Positions 34,511 to 45,106 of a stretch of DNA of 64,000 bases are shown piece after piece. Position 1 is the first letter of the stretch, and every line of letters begins with the position of its first letter. Origin of the DNA: Straminergon stramineum (Eukaryota; Streptophyta; Bryopsida; Hypnales; Calliergonaceae); contig OY987268.1 in NCBI GenBank assembly GCA_963920665.1, positions 7,008,501 through 7,072,500 on the forward strand, given 5' to 3'. The notes under the pieces were generated by a model that was not told the DNA's origin, ran no database searches, and saw only the letters and a list, made by a program, of their open reading frames with translations. Made by a program: the position numbers and the translations under genes.

Positions 34511-37500
34511 ATGGAAGATGAGTCGCCGTTCCGAGAGACGGTGCTGAAGGGCAAGGTGGCGCTCATCACGGGTGGAGGCTCCGGCATTTGTTTCGAGATT
34601 GCCAGGCAGTTTGGTCTCCATGGCGCGCGGGTGGCAATTATGGGGCGGCGGAAACAGGTCCTGGAAGCTGCAGTGGCTTCCTTCAAGAGCCTTGGCATTC
34701 AGGTGTTGCACCAAAAATTGTTGAATCTATTGAATTCGCTGATGTATCTCTGTGAGTGTTAGAGTTTGTGTCATAGTACTGTAATGCAGTACTCCTTGAA
34801 ATTCGTTCTTTGTATCCCAACATTAGGGATTGGAACTTGCTTGTCGACTACCGATTCGTATGTGGTTACCCTAGGCTGTCATTGGAACATCCGCCTTGTA
34901 GCTGTAGTCTTTTCTGATACCGAATACCACTCCTTGAAACTGTACTGAATTAGGTTTTAGCGTTGAAGTCCAGCATTTCTCCCCAGGGCAACAGAAAATG
35001 TGTACCGTATAGTGTGCCTCATCAATCGTTCTAATATTTTATCATAGCTGATCAATTTGTTGTTTGTCGGTAATTTGTCAATTTTAGCTTCTTTGATGTG
35101 TGTGAAGTGGCAAGAAGAGATATGGAAATGGCAACGAACCTAGGACATGGACTGCAGATGTATGCTCGTGGTGGCATGGAGTGGAGATGCTCTTAGATTT
35201 TTTCCGTTAGTGCGATCTTCTTTTTTTGGAGTATCTGGATCTGTTTTGTGAAGTGTAAGTAAAGCCTCACTATTTTGTATTGCGTTGAGATTTTTATATT
35301 ACGTCTTCATGCATCTGTTGCAATACAACTGATACTGCTGAAACTGTTCAATGTTGTGATCTTTGGTCAAGCAGGCTGTAGGTAGAGGGAGATGTGCGCA
35401 AGGAAGCAGATGCCAGTCGTGTTGTGGAGACGGTGGTCAATGAGTTCGGCAGGCTTGACATTCTTATAAATGGCGCCGCTGGCAACTTTCTCGTTGCCCC
35501 CGAAGACCTCTCTCCAAATGGCTTCAAGACTGGTAAGGCCTTTGAGACACCAGCTGTGATTGATACACAGTTTGTTACTAACTTTATTTTCCTTTTAAAG
35601 TTAATAATTATAATGCTTGCTTGTAATCTGCATCGGTCACATTCTTTAGTCGTGGCATGGCACTTTGCCAAATAAGAGTTACTTCCTCCGTCCCAAAATA
35701 AGTGTTCTAGTTGGACCTCATGATTTCTAAGGTTGTTTTGAGTAGGTCATACAGAGGCTTTTTTCTGTCCAAATTTTATTTCGTTTGCTATGGACACATG
35801 TAAATTTTCTCCATTGATTTTGGCGATACAGAATTTGGACCGTTCTGAATTTATGCTTTCACAATGTGATCTGTGAAATTGGTATCAAACGTTTTCAATA
35901 TAACTGCAGACACTTATATGGGGACTTAGGGAGTATTTAAGAACATTGATGCCAAATTAGAGTACACCAAGTGAAATTGAATCTCGCATGTGAAATTGGC
36001 TCATTGTTCAAATTGAGCTCAACTTTTTAAATGAGATATCAGGGACTTCTTTTTTTGACAGTTCAGAAGTCGGTCGACAGGGCTTTACTAGAATGTGAAT
36101 GATGTGTGCTTGTCGATATTGTGAAGGCTTTAAAGTTCCATTTTTATTGAGAGGATGGTTCTTTTTGGCGGAAACTGTGTAGTTATGGACATCGACGCAC
36201 TTGGAACATTCACAATGAGCCATGCGGCCGTGAACTATTTAAAGCAGGGAGGCCAAGGGAAGGGATCAACCGAAGGTGGAGCTATCATTAACATCAGTGC
36301 CACGTTACATTATACAGCAACTTGGTATCAAATTCACGTTTCTGCTGCTAAGGTGTAACTCTTGTTTCTTTCATGAAAGTTATTCCTTTCATGTGTAAAT
36401 CGCTTTTATAATCATTTTTTGCACTTGCTGGTGCTGAGAAGTTTGGTTACCCCTAAGTAATCAAATGATCAAAAGTGGTCTCTTCCATATCTCTAGGAAT
36501 TGTAATACATCACTTAGGAAGGCAATAAAATGTATCAAAAGAGAGAAATATGTTTTGGAAGCATCTAGAATTGATTGTTAGCTTCTTACTTTTAGATCGG
36601 TCACTTAGGGATATTGATAATTGATTGTTGACTGGAAACTATCAAATTTTTTCTCTTTGACAAGGTTTTGTTTTTGCTGTGCAGGCAGCTGTTGACAGTC
36701 TTACGAGAAGTCTAGCTTTAGAGTGGGGTACAGATTACAAAATCCGATGCAATGGCATTGCTCCAGGCCCAATAGCTGGAACACCAGGCATGTACAAATT
36801 GAATCCGGACGAAGCTCAAGTTTCAGCCGAAGGTGCAGTCCCTCTTGGAAAGTTTGGTGACAAGTGGGACATTGCCATGGCTGCCATTTTTCTTGCATGT
36901 GAAACAGGTAATTCCTTCTTTTAACAATATCGACAGGCATATGCTTTTTTCCTTTCGGCCTAGTGAGTTTTCGGTACATTAATTTGCAAGTGAATTGAGA
37001 CCGTTTGAGTTCGTGCTTGTTTATGGTGCTTATTGCTGTTCAAATCTGAATCCTAGTTCCTACAATGACATAAGCTACATCTAGCATTGAAATAAGCTAC
37101 AAAGCCTCTCGTTTGCATTGTTGTTGCTCTGTAAAATGGACAGAGTTTCCTGTAGCTTTTTCACTGCACTACAAAGTGGACATGGAGTGTCTTAGCTTTG
37201 TAATTGTATCTTAAAATGGACAAAGTTTCTCTTAACTTTGTAGCTACATTACGACTTTACGAGGGGAATAGAGGTCTTGTAGTTTTGTAGGTGCACAACA
37301 AATATACTGAGCCTCTCACAGCATAGCAGCTTTTAGGTAGGTCCCCAAACAATATCTACAGTCTCCTTTGAAGATCGAGTGTCTGCGTTTGTATTATGTG
37401 GTTTCATCATTGGTTAATAATGAAAGAACCGTATGCAATGTGGCAGGTAAGTATATCAATGGTGCATTACTTATAGTAGACGGAGGCGAATGGTTGTCAA

Positions 37501-37595
37501 AGCCACGCAATATTTCCAAGGAGCAATTGCGCCAATTTGGGCGTACAGTTGAACAGAGATCCAGGACAACCACCTTGCCAAACAGCAAACTTTAA
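34511..37595 (+). CDS. DECR2: Peroxisomal 2,4-dienoyl-CoA reductase (copy A, intact)
   Basis: NADPH-dependent short-chain reductase that reduces 2,4-dienoyl-CoA esters in peroxisomal beta-oxidation of unsaturated fatty acids. Coding exons: 34,511-34,702; 35,382-35,532; 36,183-36,352; 36,685-36,907; 37,447-37,595. Phases agree and give 294 aa, the usual length. Signatures: cofactor loop TGGGSGIC (20-27), FGRLDILINGAAGNF, NISATLHYTATWYQIH with SAAKAAVDS, and APGPIAGTPGM. The protein ends SKL, a canonical peroxisomal PTS1. Oddities: the third glycine of TGxxxGxG is Cys in both copies. Exon 2 seems to use a new acceptor (CTGTAG at 35,376-35,381), because 2 nt are missing relative to block B. Intron 2 holds a Stowaway MITE. 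The 5' flank is displaced by the giant MULE. The symbol is by family; expression cannot be judged. Confidence 0.85.
35682..35933. mobile_element. Stowaway-type MITE in intron 2 of reductase A
   Basis: Ends are CTTCCTCCGTCCCAAAATAA and, inverted, CTCCCTAAGTCCCCATATAA, the familiar Tc1/mariner (Stowaway) terminus. TA flanks both sides (35,680-35,681 and 35,934-35,935). The corresponding place in block B (about 50,041-50,046) reads straight through without the element, so this is a clean insertion. 252 bp, no coding capacity. Confidence 0.85.
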
Positions 37596-38089
37596 GTCAT
37601 TGTGTGGCCTAAGATTGTAGGCTACTTCATTGAAGTGAATAGGTCTTGTACGGCAATTCAGACAACCAACTTCAATTAATTACTGAATATTCTATTACCT
37701 AGTAATTGGCAATGCTAGGACGAAGTGAAATGAATTACAGCTCATGTTACAACATATAGATTATTTACACAATTTTAAGACCCCGTACCTTTCATTACAC
37801 CTAGAATTTTCATTCACCATTTTAAGTATTGATTCTTACATTTTTTTGTACTTCATATTCTCTAGATTTTGTGTAGAATTAAGCAGAAATTCATGTATGT
37901 ATGTATGTTTTTATGTGTCATGAGGACAATTCTGCATGGAAATGGTTGTATGTGAATGTCTTAAAATACTTATGATTTTGGAATACTTGATGTAATAAAA
38001 AAAACTAGTATGCCATATGGCTTTGCCACAACCAAATTAAAGTAAAAAACAATTTTTTAATTCACTAAACCTTCAAAAGTCAATAACTT

Positions 38090-38545
38090 TCATACCATAG
38101 TGTGAGAGGTTGTGTTATTGATAGGAATAGAAAGCTCTATGCACAAAAGAGTGCAAGGGCTTTAATTTGTGGCATTTGGACATGCAATGTAAAAGTTATT
38201 TTTTTTCCAAAATAAAAGATAATTTCATTTCATTTTTTTAATTTAAAAAAAAATCAGACCTTTCACACCACAGGCTCAAATGCTATACATTCAATTGCCA
38301 TGAAGAAAAAGCTCTATGCATGAAGGAGTGCAAGGGCTTTGTTTTGCAGCATTTGGACACCCAATGCAAAAGTTACAAATTTTCCAAAATAAAAGACAAT
38401 TTAATTCAATTTTATGATTCATAAAAAACTTTTGAAATTCAATAACTTTCACACCATGGGTCCATACGCCATGAAACAAAGTCCATACACCCCTCCTTGC
38501 CAAGAACTTTGGAGCAATACTAAGAACACAGCTAGACACTTCACG
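38090..38545. repeat. Degenerate tandem/dispersed repeat
   Basis: Two imperfect units contain GCTCTATGCA.., GAGTGCAAGGGCTTT, GGCATTTGGACA and AAAAGTTA. The second unit continues into TCAATAACTTTCACACCATG. The reverse complement of 38,430-38,540 is similar to 43,185-43,310 (GCAAGGAGGGGTG, TGTGAAAGTTATTGAATT), so this is a small dispersed repeat family. Confidence 0.55.
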
Positions 38546-41500
38546 GTTTGTTAAATCTCAATGTATTAAACTGACTAACTAACTAATTTAAGGTGTAGAT
38601 CATTAAAAAATCATGAATATAATAATTAAATATGTTATTATTAAACTATTAAATGAGCTATAAAGTACAAAATGGTAAAGATTTGAAAATACTCATTACA
38701 ATAATGGATTAAACAATAAAGCATTGTATGATTCATAATTAATTGTAGATGATTAATGAAAGATTATTGACAAATTAAAGTTTTAATATAATAATTTATT
38801 AACCATTATTGTGAATATTTAACATAATAAAAAAAAAAATTTTACAATAAATGATTGATAATAAAATCAATTATAAATTATGAAATGATATGATGAACTA
38901 TTAATTACAAAATGGTAATGATTAGTTGTAAAATGAATAAAGTAGAAATAAAGTAGACTGAGATAATTTCCCTTCAAGAAAATCTAGAGTATTTTTTCCC
39001 ATCTAGTGGGGTCTAGTAGATTTTGATGATTTTGATATAAAAAAAAATTCTATTATTAATTCTAAAAGGATGCCATGAACACTAAATGTCCAATGGATGA
39101 TAGAGAATCTCTCTATATAGGATAGAAATGCACATATTCATTCTTGGAATTGTGGGTGAAAAGGGGAAGTTTTGCATAGTAATTTGACCTCCAATGAGTG
39201 CTCTTGATTTTTTTTAACCTCTATATGCCTAGGACCAATTTAGGTTTAAAAACATCATTGCTTTTAAAGTGTTATAGTTTTAAACATCACTAAGGTTTAG
39301 AAATCTCAACCTTAAATTCTTGTAGTGTACGTGTTACAATGATGTGAACCAAATTTAGAGTCATTGGGCCACATAGATTGTAAGATTATAATAAATGTTC
39401 TAGTGTTGAAAAAAGATGTTGAAATTTTCCTAGCAACACATGTTGAGGTGAAATTTGACTTTTAAACCTGACTCAAATGAAAAAACTTTAAGCTACAAAG
39501 TGATTCAAAACTCGGGGGGGGGGGGGGCACTATATAGTATGTTTGATGACCATGTGCGTTCAAGCCCCTATTACTTGGGGGCTATGTAGGTAAATTTTGT
39601 GAATTGAAATAGGGCTATCTTTACTTAAATTTCTAATTTTGCCTTATTTCATATACCCTATCTTTCATTTTTAAAATGATCTTGTGTTGGTTTAGGATAC
39701 CCTATGTTCATTATAAATTTAAAACAATCCCAGGTTTCTTACACACTTGTGATGGGATTATAGAAGAATTTATCACTACAAATTGTGTTTACATATTTAA
39801 TGGTATTCTCTATACATAATGAGAAATGGACCATTAGAGAATTAGTTTCAAACAAACACTACTTTCAAAAACCAACTAAATTCAAATAGTAACTACTTTC
39901 AAGCTTAAACCAACACCATGTAGAAAAGCATTTACAAAGTGCCATAATAAGCATATGAGTGGAGGTGAACATGCAATGCATGTGTTAACAAACACAACAG
40001 ATAGCATTTAAACGGACTTAAAAAACTGAAGGTTGCTCAAAGAAAGGTCAAAGGTTTTGGTTTCAATATGCAATAGCAAAACGTATCTCTAACACGATAT
40101 GGAGATTTGGGAAACATAACACCAAAAAAAATGACAGCCTATAGAGTGCATCATAGTAAATGCAATAACATAAACAACTTGCTCATTTTCATAGCTTGGT
40201 CCTAAAAGTCAAAACCTAGACAAATCAAGAGTCAACCAATCACAGTTAACTCCTAAAGTTCTTTTATATGGAGGGGTTTAAAACTGCTCCAAAATACTAG
40301 TCACCAAAACATTGCTATAATCTTCATCCATATTTATTTTTTAACAAATCCATCTACAAGATCCTTTAGTTAAGCTATTAGAGTACACTTTCCTAAAAAA
40401 ATTCCTAAAAAACCTTACAATTTAATTGCAAGATCAGGATGCTTGGGTGTCAAAAAAAAAGTATTTTCAACTCTTCACAAATGGTTAGATTTCATCTTTC
40501 AATCATCTCACCCCAAAATTTATAGATCCTACAACTTACAACTCTCTATAATATGTTGAAGAAATAATTTGGGAATACATATAAAAAGAAATTTTAAAAG
40601 GAAATTTTCTATTCATGCTTGAAAAAAATAGTAAGTACAAAGATATAGAGAATGGTTTAATTTACTAAATTGTTAAGAATTTCCTTATAGAATTGAAAAG
40701 GACAATTCCAATGGTTGTAATGCTGTAGTGAACAATTGACATCCTATAATTTTATTTTATTTAATAAATATTGAAAATTCAATAAAATAAAGGACTTCCA
40801 AGATTATTTCAGAGTAGAGATTCTATAACTATCCTCAAACAAAAACTCCTCATAACTTTTATCTCTATAATCAAAATGGAATGATTCCAGGCTTTCCACA
40901 TATATATAAATCTAGAATACCAAGTAAAAAATTTTAATTTTTTAAAATAGTAATGTTTTTGAGCTACCCAAGTTGGGAAAAAAACATCAGACAATAATTT
41001 TTTTAAATATATACACAAAAGTTACAAAAATCGTTGTGCCTTGGTGAACATTTTGCATTTTTTTAGAAACTTGTATTTTTTAGGTGTTGTTATTGCATCA
41101 CTTTTGATTGTTTTCCACCAAATTTTTTTTATTTTTAGTGCTTGAAGTGAGCATTCTAGCTTCCTTTACCCTTCGGTGAATATGCTTGGCATCCTAATTG
41201 AAAATTTTATTGTATAGTCTATGTTCTTTGTAATGAAATTCCATTTCATTTGTGAAAAAAAATTGTCATATGTGAAGAATGAACTACCTAGGAAGTACAT
41301 ACAATATCTGCCCCCAAATTAAGATTTGAATTATTGTACAATAATTATTTTAGAAGCGTCATAACTACACCTACTAAATAATATTATAACTGCATCAATT
41401 TGTAACATATATCAACTTGTGACATAGTCATGTAACTAGTCAACTATAATTTGATGTTCTGGCTACATTGGTTGGAGCTTGTAAAATTTTCAAGGAAAGA

Positions 41501-41969
41501 GTACACAAGATCTCACCCCTTGGATATTTATGCTAAAGTTATAATAATTAAAAGTTGAGATTTTAGTACTTATAGTAGTTATGAAAAGTTCAAGTTTTTT
41601 GGGTTTCTTTTTGGCAAGGCTATTGTAGAAAAAAAAATAGGTAAAATTGAGTATTATCCCCTATCCTTCATTATTTATAACTTCAAATACTCCATTATAG
41701 TGATGCTAATTTATTTTTAAAAAAATTCTAAAATTTAGGACCAAGGTAATTAAAATAATCCTTCATTTGATTGCATGCTAAAAATTAAAAAATGGGAGTG
41801 CCCTCCCTAAGTCAAAACTAGCATACAATGCATGGGTGAAAGAAAATATCATTCAATTGACTTATTGTGTCTACAAAATGGCTTTGAAATCTCAAAAAAT
41901 AGCAAGAAAAGTTGCAAAGAATACATCTAAGATTAAACCTCCCTCTACTAAAATGCTTCTTAGTCACTC

Positions 41970-42480
41970 ATAACTTCTTGTATTGACATGAAATTTTAAA
42001 TCCACAAACTAGACTAGTATGCTCAACTTCCCCCCCCCCGCCCCCCAATTTTTAAAATTGGAAACAAACACTTCATTATGAAGAAACAAGCCGCCAAAGT
42101 TCACCATAATCCAAAAATGTCTAGATTTTGAACTTCAAATTGCTCCCAAACATTCAAAACAACTTGGATTGACATGAAAATTTTATCACAATAACTAGAA
42201 TTCAAGGGGAACAGACTCCAACAAATTTGATTGAAAATGAACATTGGATGAAGGAGATACAAGTCCTTGAAGTTGTAGCCATCAACTTATTTGGTGAATT
42301 CAAATTGAACCTATGAACTTCAAATGACTTCCAAAAAGTCAATACATCTTGGATTGATCTGAAAATTTTACAACACAAACTAGAAGAAAGAGCACAAATC
42401 TCCCAATAAGTTTTATTGAATTTGGACATTGGATGCAAAATTTACAACACTTCAAATTGCATTTCCAAACTAGGTGAGAA
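41970..42480. repeat. Degenerate tandem repeat, about 170-bp period
   Basis: About three weak units share TTGGATTGAYMTGAAAATTTTA, ACAAACTAGA, and, later, TTGGACATTGGATG. It is related in style to the repeats at 38,090-38,545 (GGACATTGGATGCAAAA). No coding potential. Confidence 0.4.
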
Positions 42481-42730
42481 CACCTTTGGTCACCTGAAGC
42501 ACTTAGGGTTCGCATGGTAACAAAAAGGGTGACTTCCACAGTGACAAGCCCGGCCTTCTGGTGTTAATGAAGGGTTGGTTTTAAATGGTGAACATCAACA
42601 TGCCAAGAGATGTGGGCTTAATTGTAGCGCGAAAGAACCAAGTGTTTATTAAGTTCTTGGATGTTAGTAAATCTCCACAAATAATAGTATGCACTAAGGG
42701 AATAATTTACAAAACTGCTGCAGAAGTGGC

Positions 42731-43903
42731 TTATCGTTTCGTCTTTCTCAGACGTACAGTTCGAGTGCTCGAATTGCTGGATGCAAAATTTGCAGGTAAT
42801 GCAAAGACAGATCCATCCTGAAGTTCAGCTCCGTTGCTACTGGTCCCAAGCACCTTCTGTGCCTCGATGAATAGCATGAAGTCTCGAACCTGGGAAAAAC
42901 AATCCCGTACCTCCGTACTAAGAAGATGGACACAACCAGGGAGGCTGAAATATTGCAACATGACCCTGAGTCTATCCCAAATTAAAGACATATTTTCAAA
43001 CCCAAGCGCCAGATTCTTAAACCTACGTGGAGGGTCTTGCAAAGCAAAAGGTTCTGACTTGTTGATAGTATATTTATTAGAATGTGAAATCCAGAAAAGG
43101 TGCACTATTCTGATGAGATCTCGACTCTACCTTGAATGAGTTTTTCGGGTTTTTTTGTTACTGTGAGATCTCTAGAACCGTGTCCCCTAGTCACGTTCTT
43201 GGTACCGTCGTAAAGCTCTTTGCAAGGAGGGGTGGATGGGCTTTATTTCATGGCATTGGGACCTACAGTGTGAAAGTTATTGAATTCCAAAGCTTTTATG
43301 AAGTAAAAAATTACTGTTACTTTTATTTTGATGGCACAGGGCACACTAGTCATAGCTAAAATAGGAGTGTCATAGCTACAAATTACAACAATAACGGAAT
43401 TTCCAAAAACCACAATATCACTGACCTGTTCTTCAAGATCGGATACATTATCTCTTTCTTTCACCGATTTGAGCTCCCTAAAACACATGCACCAGGTTAG
43501 TGCGCTGAAAATCCGAGTCGAAAAAAATGCTTCGCAAAAATTCATCGAAAGATGAAGATAAACACACGCAAAAAACGAATTAAAAAAAGGGCGATCCAAA
43601 ATGGTCAAGATAGCAGATCAAATGGAGGGAGAGAAGTAGACTGCACGATAAATATAAGATCCTGTTCAAGATAAAGTCTGATAATGAGAAAGTCAAATCA
43701 TCATGACTGGGGCTTTCTCAAGCATTTGCAATGACTACATAGGATCTTTGACTTCAAAAGGATTTCCTTTATAAAGACACAAAGGCATAACATCAAAAGT
43801 GGGTCTAGTAAAGAACAAATTAAAAACTTCTCTTCAAACTCCTTGATCCGCTGCTGATAGACTTTCTGGTTCTCAATCAGACATTTATTCAACTGTAACG
43901 GCC
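42731..43903 (-). pseudogene. BRAP2-like RING protein, copy A: only the last three exons remain
   Basis: Counterparts of block B exons 12, 11 and 10 are at 42,889-42,731 (VRDFMLFIEAQKV.. to the stop), about 43,484-43,433 (ELKSVKERDN..DLEEQ) and about 43,903-43,838 (LNKCLIENQKVYQQRIKEF). All three are still open. Exons 1-9, encoding the BRAP2 domain, RING and UBP zinc finger, are absent. Beyond about 44,010 the sequence jumps to the block B 5' UTR region (about 57,890 onward), a deletion equivalent to about 4.4 kb. Intron 11 also gained about 230 bp of dispersed repeat (43,140-43,360). It can encode only a coiled-coil tail. Confidence 0.8.
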
Positions 43904-44069
43904 ATAGCCCCATAGTGTTAAAATACACAAGAGTATAGATGACCCACAGTAGATTGTATTACTGTAAGAGGACTCTCCCTACAGCACTCATGGATGAAAC
44001 GAGTCAATATTTTTCAGCATTTCTACTGATAGCTAACAGAGGCAATCGTTCCAAACGCCACTTCCTTCG

Positions 44070-44830
44070 AAAAATAAGTAATTACTCACTCTCTCAAACT
44101 TTGAGGCTTCAATCCGATAGACCAACTCCGTTGGTCAATCTCATCTCAAAGACACTAATTCAATTACCAGCCGTCAAGTAGACAAATATTACCTCCTGAA
44201 CCCTAAATTTTGAACCGGCTTACGAAAGGGACACGTACCGCAGAGTAGCAGGAGAGACGAGGCCTACCAAATAAGCCACTTCACAGTCTAAACTCAACTA
44301 CTCTCCCCATAAAATTGAGTTCAAAACCTCTTCCTCGTCATTCTCTGCCGCAGCTGCTTCCAATGGTTCAAGATCGATTGCAACTAGGAATCACTACCAG
44401 ATTTATCTCGACATCCGAACAACTGTCGGTATCGCTGCACAAAGTTCCACTAAGAAAAAAACTCCTCACTTCATCGTTCTCCGATCAGAAAAACTCCAAA
44501 GCTCGCCAAATACTATTCCGCAAACCCCTCGCTTCTATACAACGAAGCAGACCGCTCGGTCTCTCATTCCAGAGGCTTACCTTGGGTTGATATTCCTTGA
44601 ATTGCAGTTTCCGAAGACGTATCAGCTGCCGCAATTAGTCTGCAATAGACATAACAATTGTATCGAAATCCGCTGCAAACTCCAATTTCCTTCCCACAGC
44701 TTCGCCACACAGGACGCGCAAGCCTGATTTCCTCATTATGATTGCATCGAAATCCTCATGACATGAAATTAGGGTTTCCGGGAAGGGACTTGCCTGTGGA
44801 CTTGCTAACTCGATGGTCTACATGAATTAG
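44070..44830 (-). pseudogene. Orphan 5' UTR/promoter of the BRAP2-like copy A
   Basis: Aligns with 57,893-58,655 in block B, including the 5' UTR exon and its donor (rc of CTTACCTTGGG at 44,577-44,587). There are no coding exons of the N-terminal part between it and exon 10, so a transcript from here would run straight into the C-terminal exons. Confidence 0.6.
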
Positions 44831-45106
44831 AGGTGAAACGTGCAAGTTGTGAATATATTAGTGAGGAACAACGGTGTGTTCAAGTCGAAGTTTCTGATCA
44901 AACTACAATACATTGTACTTGATGGCTTTTTAGAACCCCAAGAAAATTGGTAAGTCTATACATAAGCACGTAAATGTCACACGGCCTTGGAATAAAACTG
45001 AGGTCGTCCAGAAAAATAGCATTCTAGAGACGAAGTCATAATGTACGTTACAACTCAGGAATAATCGGAGGATTGCTGAAGAAAATCCCAAGAGCAAACG
45101 AGGAGA

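Larger units (their letters stand above)
37596..42650. other. 5 kb AT-rich gene-free insertion between reductase A and the BRAP2-like remnant
   Basis: The first about 110 bp after the reductase match block B (52,030-52,140). After about 37,715 the similarity stops and resumes at about 42,660, so most of this is an insertion absent from block B, where the same interval is under 0.5 kb. It is AT-rich with long A/T runs, a 14-G run (39,514-39,527) and a C-rich run (42,030-42,046). No open frame resembles a protein. Degenerate repeats are listed separately. Confidence 0.6.
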
